Positions 24,977-32,284 of a stretch of DNA of 64,000 bases are shown here, one piece after another. The notes under the pieces were generated by a model. It did not search any database, was not told the DNA's origin, and saw only the letters and a list, made by a program, of their open reading frames with translations. Numbering within the stretch: the first letter of the stretch is position 1; each line of letters starts with the position of its first letter. A program made the translations under genes and the position numbers. The stretch is from Poriferisodalis sp965221945 (GTDB taxonomy: Bacteria; Actinomycetota; Acidimicrobiia; Acidimicrobiales; Poriferisodalaceae): contig NZ_OZ244925.1 of the NCBI RefSeq assembly GCF_965221945.1, positions 1,984,001 through 2,048,000 of the forward strand, in the 5' to 3' direction.

Positions 24977-25792
24977 TCAGAACTCGCGCAGGACGGCAAC
25001 TCGCGTCTCAAGGTCTGCCCGGTAGTCGGGCAAATCGTCCGGGAGCTTGGTCTCGGCAGCTCTCGGATCGGCCAGCCACAGCGGCCACGTCACTCTCGGT
25101 GCATCGGTACGCACAACCGCTCCCGACATCGTTTCGAGCGCGTCGGCGAGACCTGGTGGGTAGCGGGTCAGCCTCACGGCTTCGGCGTCGTCGTCGAAAT
25201 CGCTGCCGGTGCTGGCCTCGCGCTCCAAGCGGGCCTGGACGAACGGCCACAGGGAGGTCCACAGCAGCGCGGGCAGCCCCACCGTCGTCACCGCTGTGGT
25301 CAGGTAGGCACTACGCCCGTCACGAATCTGTGTCAGCAGCCGCGCAACGACGGCCTCCAGCTCGATGCGGTTCAGCGAGTCGAGCAAGCCCTGTGTGACG
25401 ACAACCGTGGACCGCTCGGATTGCCGGCCAAACGCAGCGGCGTTCGCCCCGCTGCTGGGAGCGACAACGAGCGCTGGCGCTTGAACCCCCACCAGCAGGC
25501 AGACGCCGTCAACGACGTTCGCCAGGCGGGGCTCATCGTCAAAATCACACACCTTCGAACTGGCACCGAACAGCGCATTTCGCAAGCGTCGCTCTCCGAC
25601 AGCCAGCCAGGTAGCGGCGAGCCCGCAGGCCGCTGCTAACGCGATCGGCATCACCCACCAGCCCAGAGACGTGAACAGCGCCACCAGCACGCCCACGATC
25701 GCCCCCGCAACGAGATGCACGGCCCAGAATTCCGCCAGCAGCTTGTCGGCTCGACTGCGGTAGATGGCGAACAGCGGGTCCACCCGCTGCAT
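24977..25792 (-). CDS. M48/HtpX-like membrane protein lacking the protease motif
   Basis: 271 aa. Two TM segments near the N-terminus (LVAGAIVGVLVALFTSLGWW, IALAAACGLAATWLAVGERR) are followed by GVQAPALVVAPSSGANAAAF and STVVVTQGLLDSLNRIELEA, the layout of M48 zinc proteases. Where HExxH should follow 'L-x-x-x-E-L-E-A-V-x-A', the sequence is VVARLLTQIRDG, with no histidine or glutamate pair. It is therefore a probable pseudo-protease with an unknown structural or binding role. It lies 58 bp downstream of pimA. Confidence 0.7.
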   Translation of the reverse strand: MQRVDPLFAIYRSRADKLLAEFWAVHLVAGAIVGVLVALFTSLGWWVMPIALAAACGLAATWLAVGERRLRNALFGASSKVCDFDDEPRLANVVDGVCLLVGVQAPALVVAPSSGANAAAFGRQSERSTVVVTQGLLDSLNRIELEAVVARLLTQIRDGRSAYLTTAVTTVGLPALLWTSLWPFVQARLEREASTGSDFDDDAEAVRLTRYPPGLADALETMSGAVVRTDAPRVTWPLWLADPRAAETKLPDDLPDYRADLETRVAVLREF

Positions 25793-25850
25793 TCAAGCGG
25801 CCCCAATCACTATTGGCACAGCACAGGTGGCACAGCTTGACGGGCAGACC

Positions 25851-26930
25851 TCAGCTGGCACGGCGTCGCGCGATGGCACGTCCGTAGATATCGAGGTAGA
25901 TCTCGGCCAGCCGAGCCATCGAGAACTGCTCGGCGCGCTGGCGGCCGGCCGCCACGAGGTCCGCGGCGCGGTCGGGGCGCCTCAGCAATCGCAGGAGCGC
26001 CGCTGCCAACGCTGCCGCATCGCCAGGGGCGACAAGCTCGGCTTCGTCCCCAATGCGAACGACGTTGCGGTATCCGGGCAGATCGCTCGCTACCACCGGC
26101 GTTCGTGCAGCCATGGCTTCGATGAGCACCACGCCGAAACTCTCGCCACGCAATGACGGCACGCAGAACACGTCGGCGCCCTTGATGCGAGCCAGCTTCT
26201 CGGTCTCGCTGACCCGTCCGAGCCACTCGATGCGCGTGTCGCGCTGGTATCTGCGCTGCAGCTCCTCGGTCTGCGGGCCGCGCGACATCACCCACAGACG
26301 CACTCCTTCAGGCAGCCGCGACATGGCCTCGAGCAGCACCGTGAGGCCCTTGCGCGGCTCGTGGCGACCGATGTACGCGATCGTGGGTGCGGGGCTGCGC
26401 ATGGGAGCGACTTCGTCGAAGCGATCCAGCTCGACACCGTTGAAGACCAACTCGTAGTCGCCGCCCACGCCATCACGGGCCATCTCGGCGGCATCGGCCG
26501 AGACAGCGGCCCGAATGTCGATCCTCGTCGCCAGCCACCGTGTTCCCGGCACCAAGTACGCAAGGCTGCCCCCCGCTGCATGCCACGTGCCGACGATCGG
26601 CGTCGAGCCCAGGAACAGAGCTGTCTGCGTCGGCCCGGGACACAGCGGCTCATGCAGGTGCAGGACATCGAACTGCTCGTCACGCAGCGCCCGAACCGTG
26701 CGCAGCGTGCAGGCGAAGTCGGGCGCAATCGGGGCGACCGATCCGTTCGTGAAGGTAGGAATGCTTGCGCCCAGAGGTGTGACACCGGTCTGGGGCGGTG
26801 CGCCGTCGCAAGGAGCGAGCACTCGTGTCTCGTGGCCGCTCGCAGCCAAAGCTCGAGCCAAACCCAGCACCTGCATCTGGACACCGCCAGGGCTGGTCAG
26901 GCTGTAGGGCGAGATGATCCCGATTCTCAC
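25851..26930 (-). CDS. pimA: Phosphatidylinositol mannosyltransferase PimA-like, GT4
   Basis: 359 aa GT-B glycosyltransferase adding the first mannose to phosphatidylinositol on the inner membrane face. MRIGIISPYSLTSPGGVQMQ is the GT4 N-terminus with the GGV loop. FDVLHLHEPLCPGPTQTALF, PTIAYIGRHEPRKGLTVLLE and SLRGESFGVVLIEAMAARTP carry the donor-binding glutamates. It directly follows patA and pgsA, which supports PimA rather than another GT4. The GTG start at 26930 is used; no clear ribosome site. Confidence 0.88.
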   Translation of the reverse strand: MRIGIISPYSLTSPGGVQMQVLGLARALAASGHETRVLAPCDGAPPQTGVTPLGASIPTFTNGSVAPIAPDFACTLRTVRALRDEQFDVLHLHEPLCPGPTQTALFLGSTPIVGTWHAAGGSLAYLVPGTRWLATRIDIRAAVSADAAEMARDGVGGDYELVFNGVELDRFDEVAPMRSPAPTIAYIGRHEPRKGLTVLLEAMSRLPEGVRLWVMSRGPQTEELQRRYQRDTRIEWLGRVSETEKLARIKGADVFCVPSLRGESFGVVLIEAMAARTPVVASDLPGYRNVVRIGDEAELVAPGDAAALAAALLRLLRRPDRAADLVAAGRQRAEQFSMARLAEIYLDIYGRAIARRRAS

Positions 26931-27043
26931 GGGCAGAAGCTCATAGGTCGCACCTCACTGACGATCTGCGCAGCAATCCTCACTGCCGCCCAGACGCTAG
27001 GCGCGGTATGCGGGTCGCACAATGCGCTCTCTTGACGCTTGCG

Positions 27044-28129
27044 CTAGTCGCCGTCGGCTGCGTCGCCTGACACGGCTGGTCGGTCTGACGGCCAATTGGG
27101 ACCGAAGAGGTGCCACTGATGCGGTTCTGCAGCGATCAGCGTCACCAACTCGTCCGCGAGCCGCTGGGTGACCGTAGCGACATCGTCACGGAGGCGTCCG
27201 CGTCGGGTGACGTCTACCGGTGGCCGAACCGTGCCGAGGTGCCTGCCCCGAGGTCGGAAGTACACGGCGGTCGGCAGCAGGGCCGCACCTGATCGCAGTG
27301 CCAGCAACGCCGGACCTGCCGGCAACGTCGTCTGCTCGTCGCCGAAGCTGACCTCGATGCCGTCGCTGGTGAGGTCACGGTCGCACAACAAGCAGACGAT
27401 CTCATTGCGTCGAAGCGCGCCCAGCACCTCGCGGCCCGCGTCTGGTCCGAGCGGCACCACGCGCATGCCCAACCGCTCACGGAAATTGGCGAACCACTCG
27501 AAGAGCTCCGGCGGATGCAAGGGCTCGACCACCACGCTGATCGGCAACCGGTTCACGGTCGCCATCCAGAATCCGGCCCACTCCCAGCCCCCCAGGTGCG
27601 GCAGAGCCAAGATGACGCCATTGCCGCGCTCGAGGGCCTCCTCGACATGGTGGTAGGCCGGAACATCGATGCCGCGGTCCAGGGTGCTCTCACTCAGCGC
27701 GGGCAGCCTGAACGACTCCAGCCAGTAGCGGGCATAGGAGCTGAAGGCCCCGGCGGTGGCCTGCTGCACGGCTCGCTCCGCCGCCATTGCGTCTGCGCCG
27801 GCTTCGCCGCCGTCTGCGTCTGCGCCGGCTTCGCCGCCGTCTGCGTCTGCGCCGGCATCGCCAGCATCCCGTTCAGACCCGTCGGCACCCGCCCCCGCAG
27901 CAATCCAACGCTGTGCCCGTGCCTGGTGCCGGCGCACCATGTCGGCCTTGGCGGGCATCAGCCGCGCCAGCACGGGGCCCGCAAGCGCAGCCAAACGCTC
28001 ACCCAGCCACAGCGGGACCATCCGGGCTGCGGTCGCTCCCGCTTGGTACCCCAGCACAATCGCCTTGTCCCGCCCTTGCAGGCGGCGTGCCTTGTCCCGC
28101 CCTTGCAGGCGGCGGAGCACTGCGCTCAC
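27044..28129 (-). CDS. patA: Phosphatidylinositol mannoside acyltransferase (PatA/HtrB-like)
   Basis: 361 aa lysophospholipid acyltransferase that acylates the PIM mannose. The HxxxxD/E site is GVILALPHLGGWEWAGFWMA, followed by RLPISVVVEPLHPPELFEWF, EIVCLLCDRDLTSDGIEVSF and PAGPALLALRSGAALLPTAV. The GTG at 28129 overlaps the pgsA stop. It contains two in-frame tandem repeats: RRLQGRDKA twice near the N-terminus, and about three copies of a 9-residue GADADGGEA unit near residues 100-122. The latter forms an acidic loop not expected in the family. Confidence 0.88.
   Translation of the reverse strand: MSAVLRRLQGRDKARRLQGRDKAIVLGYQAGATAARMVPLWLGERLAALAGPVLARLMPAKADMVRRHQARAQRWIAAGAGADGSERDAGDAGADADGGEAGADADGGEAGADAMAAERAVQQATAGAFSSYARYWLESFRLPALSESTLDRGIDVPAYHHVEEALERGNGVILALPHLGGWEWAGFWMATVNRLPISVVVEPLHPPELFEWFANFRERLGMRVVPLGPDAGREVLGALRRNEIVCLLCDRDLTSDGIEVSFGDEQTTLPAGPALLALRSGAALLPTAVYFRPRGRHLGTVRPPVDVTRRGRLRDDVATVTQRLADELVTLIAAEPHQWHLFGPNWPSDRPAVSGDAADGD
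27791..27865 (-). repeat. 27-bp tandem repeat, about 3 copies, in patA
   Basis: The plus-strand unit starts GTCTGCGCCGGC at 27791, 27818 and 27845, a period of 27 bp. It is in frame, so copy changes would add or remove nine residues (GADADGGEA-type). Confidence 0.75.
28062..28113 (-). repeat. 27-bp tandem repeat, 2 copies, at the patA 5' end
   Basis: GCCTTGTCCCGCCCTTGCAG begins at 28062 and again at 28089. It encodes RRLQGRDKA twice close to the PatA N-terminus. Confidence 0.75.
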
Positions 28130-28719
28130 TGCGACATTCGCGCGCTGGCCTGACGCCACACCTTCACAAAGCGCATCACCGCTGTCACGGTTGAGAGCGC
28201 GAGCAGCACCCACAGCAACGGAATGAGCAACACCTCGAAGGCAACCGCCACGGCAATCACCACTGTGCGTTCGGCACGCTCCATCAGCCCGCCCTTGGCC
28301 ACGAAGCCCAGCAACTCAGCCTTGGCACGCTCGTAGGAGATCACCGCACTGACGCCGAGCACCGCCATGGGCAACACGGCCCAATGCGCGCCGTGCTCAG
28401 AGGCGAGATACCAAGCGATGCCACCCAGCAGCAGGCCGTCGGTGACCCGGTCGGCCGTCGAGTCGAAGAATGCGCCCCGGCTCGACGAGGTGCCCCGCGC
28501 TGCCGCGACCGGCCCGTCAAAGAGGTCAGCGAGCGCAGTCACCACCAGGAACACGGTGCCGAGACTCAGTCGGCCTGCACCAATGGCAATGGCGCTCGCC
28601 GCTGCCATCACGAGCCCGAAAGCAGTGAGCACGTCAGCGCTCAGGCCGATCGCGGCGAGTCCACGCCCGATCGGCGCTGTGACTCTGTCGACGCCCTTGC
28701 GGAACATGCCGTCAAACAT
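28126..28719 (-). CDS. pgsA: CDP-alcohol phosphatidyltransferase, PgsA-type (probable PI(P) synthase)
   Basis: 197 aa with about six TM segments. The CDP-alcohol motif D-x2-D-G-x2-A-R-x8-G-x3-D-x3-D is present as ALADLFDGPVAAARGTSSSR then GAFFDSTADRVTD. The four Asp and two Gly are kept, but the motif Arg directly after the first Ala is replaced by Ala (DGPVAA). LLLGGIAWYLASE and VISYERAKAELLGFVAKGGL match mycobacterial PgsA1 closely in layout. Its place before patA and pimA supports phosphatidylinositol (phosphate) synthesis. Confidence 0.88.
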   Translation of the reverse strand: MFDGMFRKGVDRVTAPIGRGLAAIGLSADVLTAFGLVMAAASAIAIGAGRLSLGTVFLVVTALADLFDGPVAAARGTSSSRGAFFDSTADRVTDGLLLGGIAWYLASEHGAHWAVLPMAVLGVSAVISYERAKAELLGFVAKGGLMERAERTVVIAVAVAFEVLLIPLLWVLLALSTVTAVMRFVKVWRQASARMSQ

Positions 28720-28721
28720 CG

Positions 28722-29297
28722 TCAGCTCCCGTCGCCGGGCTCCGGGATTGCGCTCGTGTGCACACCAGCGCCGTCGGGAGCCTCTGGCGCTGAGCTGGGC
28801 ACCGTCTCAATCCAGGTCTCGGGGTTGTCCTCCACCCAACGCTCGAGCACGGAACCGCTCAGCGCATCCACGAGCACCAAGCCTCTGCGCTCAGGCGGGT
28901 CTTCCGCCGAATACACGAGCACTCGCCATGTAGGGCGGCTCATCCAGCCCCGCCAGCCGAGCTGCGCGCTGGCGTGCCCGACAGCAAAACCGACGTCGGT
29001 GACTGCGGCGACCAACGCTTCGTTCTCATTGACAGCGAATCGACGTCCCGCTGCGAATTGGTAGAGGCCGGCGAGGGCGAGCAGTACACCGCCTACCGAC
29101 ACACCTTCGTTGAGCAGGACCGATTCGCTGTCAGCAGCAAGCGCCGCTGTAGCAGCCCACACACCCGCTGCGAAGCACAGTGCGCCGGTGATCTTGCGCC
29201 GCGAGTTGTCGGGGAACTTGTACGCGCCGACAAATCCTCGGTCCAGATCAGCGGGAAGCGCGTCGCGTACCTCGCCGAGGTCGTCTGGCTCGGCCAT
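28722..29297 (-). CDS. Hypothetical two-TM membrane protein
   Basis: 191 aa. An acidic N-terminus (MAEPDDLGEVRDALPADLDR) precedes two TM helices (KITGALCFAAGVWAATAALA and VGGVLLALAGLYQFAAGRRF). A globular part then contains AVTDVGFAVGHASAQLGWRG and the strand-rich TWRVLVYSAEDPPERRGLVL. No named family recognised. It sits 2 bp before pgsA in what looks like one operon, so a role in the envelope is possible. The start is the ATG at 29297, with a TAGCGT box 8 nt upstream. Confidence 0.7.
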   Translation of the reverse strand: MAEPDDLGEVRDALPADLDRGFVGAYKFPDNSRRKITGALCFAAGVWAATAALAADSESVLLNEGVSVGGVLLALAGLYQFAAGRRFAVNENEALVAAVTDVGFAVGHASAQLGWRGWMSRPTWRVLVYSAEDPPERRGLVLVDALSGSVLERWVEDNPETWIETVPSSAPEAPDGAGVHTSAIPEPGDGS

Positions 29298-29358
29298 CGA
29301 GGCCAACGCTACCGGCGCCCTCGCAGGCGCTCGCGGCTGCTTGCGCTTCTCGCACGAA

Positions 29359-30477
29359 CTAGAGCACGACGCCGAGCAGGGCAGCTGCGTCGCTGGCGGA
29401 CTCACCGTCCGCGACGGCCGTGTCGATTGCTGCGAGCGCGCCCGGCGTGTCGAGATCGTCGTCCAGACGCTCGCGGACGCTCGACAGCGCTCCGTCGCCG
29501 GGACCCGCCGCCCGCCAACGCTCGAGTCGCCGGGCCGCATCGGCCACGCGGCGCTCATCCCAGTCCCAATCGGCCCGATAGTGCGCACCCAGCAGCGCCA
29601 ACCGCAGCGCCATGGGCTGCCAGCGCTCGCGCAAGTCGGACACAAACACGAGGTTTCCTGCCGACTTGGACATTTTGGCGCCGCCCTGTCGCACCATCGA
29701 GGTATGCATCCAGTGGCGCACGAATGGTCCACCGGTGACGGCTTCGGACTGTGCCCGGGAGCACTCGTGGTGCGGGAACACCAGGTCGCTTCCGCCACCG
29801 TGCACATCGATCGTCTGACCGAGGTGAGCGAGCGCCAGAGCAGAGCACTCCACGTGCCACCCGGGGCGGCCCGGACCCCACAACGACGACCATTCCGGTT
29901 CGTCGGGAGCTGCACGTTGCCACAGCACGAAATCCAGCGGGTTGCGCTTGTCTGGATCGTCGGGCCGACCGCCACGCCTGCGGGCCAACTCGATCATCTC
30001 GGTGACGCCGAGGCGGCTCAGCTCCCCGAAACCGGGTGCCTTCGAGACGTCGAAATAGACACCTTCGCCACTGCTATATGCATGTCCGCTGTCGAGCAAC
30101 TGGCCGATCACTCGCCGGATGTCGGAGATCGCTGAGGTGGCTCGGGGCTCGCTGTCGGCCCGCAGCAGCCCCAGCGCCTCCATGTCTGCGTCGAACGCAG
30201 CCAGCGACCCCGCCGCCAGATCCAGGTAGTGCACGCCCATGGCACGCGCCCGCGCCAGCAGGTCGTCGTCCACGTCGGTGATGTTGCGGACGCACCGGGT
30301 GCGCCAGCCGAGATCCCGCAGTCGCCGCTGCAGCACGTCGTAGGCCAGGAAGGTGGCGGCGTGGCCCACGTGGGTGGCGTCATAGGGCGTGATCCCGCAC
30401 ACGTACATGCGCACCGTGTTGCCTGGGCGCACGCTGAGCGGCACGATGGCCCGCCGCTGCGTCTCGTACAGCCTCAT
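29359..30477 (-). CDS. mshC: Mycothiol cysteine ligase MshC
   Basis: 372 aa, class I CysRS paralogue that joins cysteine to GlcN-inositol in mycothiol synthesis. MYVCGITPYDATHVGHAATF is the MshC form of the zinc Cys plus HIGH motif; CysRS has PTVYDxxHIGHA instead. Other landmarks are RCVRNITDVDDDLLARARAM, PGWHVECSALALAHLGQTID, DLVFPHHECSRAQSEA and the KMSKS loop GGAKMSKSAGNLVFVSDL. The C-terminus is short, with no anticodon-binding domain, again as in MshC. Confidence 0.93.
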   Translation of the reverse strand: MRLYETQRRAIVPLSVRPGNTVRMYVCGITPYDATHVGHAATFLAYDVLQRRLRDLGWRTRCVRNITDVDDDLLARARAMGVHYLDLAAGSLAAFDADMEALGLLRADSEPRATSAISDIRRVIGQLLDSGHAYSSGEGVYFDVSKAPGFGELSRLGVTEMIELARRRGGRPDDPDKRNPLDFVLWQRAAPDEPEWSSLWGPGRPGWHVECSALALAHLGQTIDVHGGGSDLVFPHHECSRAQSEAVTGGPFVRHWMHTSMVRQGGAKMSKSAGNLVFVSDLRERWQPMALRLALLGAHYRADWDWDERRVADAARRLERWRAAGPGDGALSSVRERLDDDLDTPGALAAIDTAVADGESASDAAALLGVVL

Positions 30478-30507
30478 CGCTCTGCGCTCAGAGCACCAGC
30501 CATCGGC

Positions 30508-31314
30508 TCAGTCGGGGACGGTCTCGGCGCTCGGCTGCGCTGCGTCAGGGTGGCTCGGCCCGCCCCCGAGCACGCTGATCGGGACGTGATCCAAGCCGAC
30601 CAGCCGAAGGGCCACACGGGTGCGGTACCGCGTGTTGAGCTGCATCAGCACTGCAGTGAATGCCTCGATGGCTGTTGCATTTGACAGGTTCCCGCAGTCG
30701 AGCGCTCGCGCGCCGGGCATGCGGTCCACGATCTCGGCGATATGCCAGGTGGCCTCGCGGTGATCGCTGCAGATGAGGATGTCGCCGTCCACCGGCTCGT
30801 CGAGATTGCCGAGCTCGGTCGCAGGCACGTGCTGCAGGGCAGCGGCGACTCGGGAGTCCGGCAGCGACGCCTGAACCGAAGCCGCGACCGAGCCCCTGGG
30901 CGGGATCAGCGGCACGAACTCGTCGTCCACGCGGGCCAGCGCGTTCGACATCGTCGCCACCACCTTGCCGCGCAAGTGCTCGGCGACGCCTCGAGCTGTG
31001 ATTGCTGCCGCGTCCCACGGAGTGGCGATCACGACCGTGGGCTCCTCCGCGGCGAGGCTGTTGGAACCGGGGTGGATGCGCAGGTGCCGCCCAGGCCAGC
31101 GATCCAGAATGTTGTCGACCACTTCCATCGACCGGTACTTCGAACGAGATCCCAGCGTCACTTCACAGCCGATGTCGGCCAGCCGGGTCGCCAGCGCCGC
31201 GCCGGCTGGGCCGGTGCCGCCGATGATGCCAATGCGGGTCGGCTCGCCGGCACCTGCAGAGGCAGCTACTGCGACCCCATCTGCGGTCCCGTTGGGGGTC
31301 GCATCTGCTGACAC
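30508..31314 (-). CDS. npdG: NADPH:F420 oxidoreductase (NpdG/Fno family)
   Basis: 268 aa. The Rossmann motif TRIGIIGGTGPAGAALATRL, then EVTLGSRSKYRSMEVVDNIL, VVIATPWDAAAITARGVAEH, VVATMSNALARVDDEFVPLI and ILICSDHREATWHIAEIVDR match F420-dependent NADP reductases. In most of these the first motif reads GGTGxxG. It moves hydride between F420H2 and NADP. The GTG at 31314 is chosen as the start; the residues before the Rossmann fold are a low-complexity Ala/Gly/Thr tail. TACCGT lies 7 nt upstream. It is 30 bp from mshC and divergent from fabI. Confidence 0.9.
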   Translation of the reverse strand: MSADATPNGTADGVAVAASAGAGEPTRIGIIGGTGPAGAALATRLADIGCEVTLGSRSKYRSMEVVDNILDRWPGRHLRIHPGSNSLAAEEPTVVIATPWDAAAITARGVAEHLRGKVVATMSNALARVDDEFVPLIPPRGSVAASVQASLPDSRVAAALQHVPATELGNLDEPVDGDILICSDHREATWHIAEIVDRMPGARALDCGNLSNATAIEAFTAVLMQLNTRYRTRVALRLVGLDHVPISVLGGGPSHPDAAQPSAETVPD

Positions 31315-31456
31315 GACCGCCACGGTACGGCGAAGCGCGCCATAGAGCAAAGAGGGGCGGCAATGTGTGCGGACACCAGAGGGGCGCCAGGCACGGCGGT
31401 AGCGTCCGGCGGTGGGCAGCGTTGCAGGCTGCCGTGCCGACAAGGAGGCAGCGCCA

Positions 31457-32235
31457 ATGGCCGGCAGCGGAATCGTGGAAGGCAAGAAGCTCCTCATTAC
31501 TGGGGTGCTGACCGACGCCTCGCTGGCGTTCAACGTGGCCCGGCTGGCCCAGGAGCAGGGCGCGGAGATCGTGCTGACCGGCGCCGGACGGGGCATCCGG
31601 CTGACCGAACGGACCGCCCGCAAGCTGCCTACCCCGTGCGATGTGCTGCCGCTCGACGTCACCTCGCCCGACGAGATCTCCGCGGTGCGCGACGACCTGA
31701 CGCAACGCTGGGGCCGCCTCGACGGGCTGCTGCACTCCATCGGCTTCGCACCCGCGAGCTGTTTGGGCGGGAACTTCCTCAGCGCACCGTGGGAGGACGT
31801 GTCCACCGCAATGCACATCTCGGCGTACAGCCTCGCCGGGCTGGCGTCACCGTTGGCGCCGCTGCTGGCCGAGGCGAAGGGTTCGGTGGTGGGCCTGACG
31901 TTCGATGCCAGCGTCGCGTGGCCGTTCTACGACTGGATGGGCGTTGCGAAGGCTGCCTTCGAATCGACGGCGAGGTACCTGGCGAAGTCGCTCGGACCGC
32001 AGGGCATCCGGGTGAATCTGGTCTCGGCCGGGCCCATCCGCACCATGGCAGCCAAGTCGATCCCCGGGTTCACCGACTTCGAGGAGGCGTGGGAAGCCCG
32101 CGCTCCGCTGGGCTGGACATCGGTGACAGCGAACCGGTCGCGCGCAGCACGCTCGCGCTCATGTCGGACTGGTTCGGGAGCACCACCGGCGAGATCCTTC
32201 ACGTCGACGGCGGCTATCACGCCATCGGCGCCTAA
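31457..32235 (+). CDS. fabI: Enoyl-ACP reductase FabI/InhA type, with a one-base frameshift
   Basis: NADH-dependent last step of fatty-acid elongation. VEGKKLLITGVLTDASLAFN is the FabI cofactor loop, followed by DGLLHSIGFAP and YDWMGVAKAAFESTARYLAK (catalytic Tyr-x6-Lys). LGPQGIRVNLVSAGPIRTMA precedes the break. After RAPLGW at 32116 the frame breaks. The next frame continues exactly with DIGDSEPVARSTLALMSDWF and then GEILHVDGGYHAIGA to the stop at 32235. One G missing from TGG-GAC would restore a 259-aa protein. The ribosome site AGGAGG lies before the ATG at 31457. Either a sequencing slip or a true lesion. Confidence 0.88.
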
Positions 32236-32284
32236 CGCCAACCGACACCTCGGCCCGTGGCGAGACCTGAACCTCATCGCTCGA

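Noticed and set aside
31363..32104. Alternative frame across fabI as a separate gene
   Set aside because: Only its last part (from 32117) is FabI-like; the earlier part is a shadow, so it is the second half of a frameshifted fabI.
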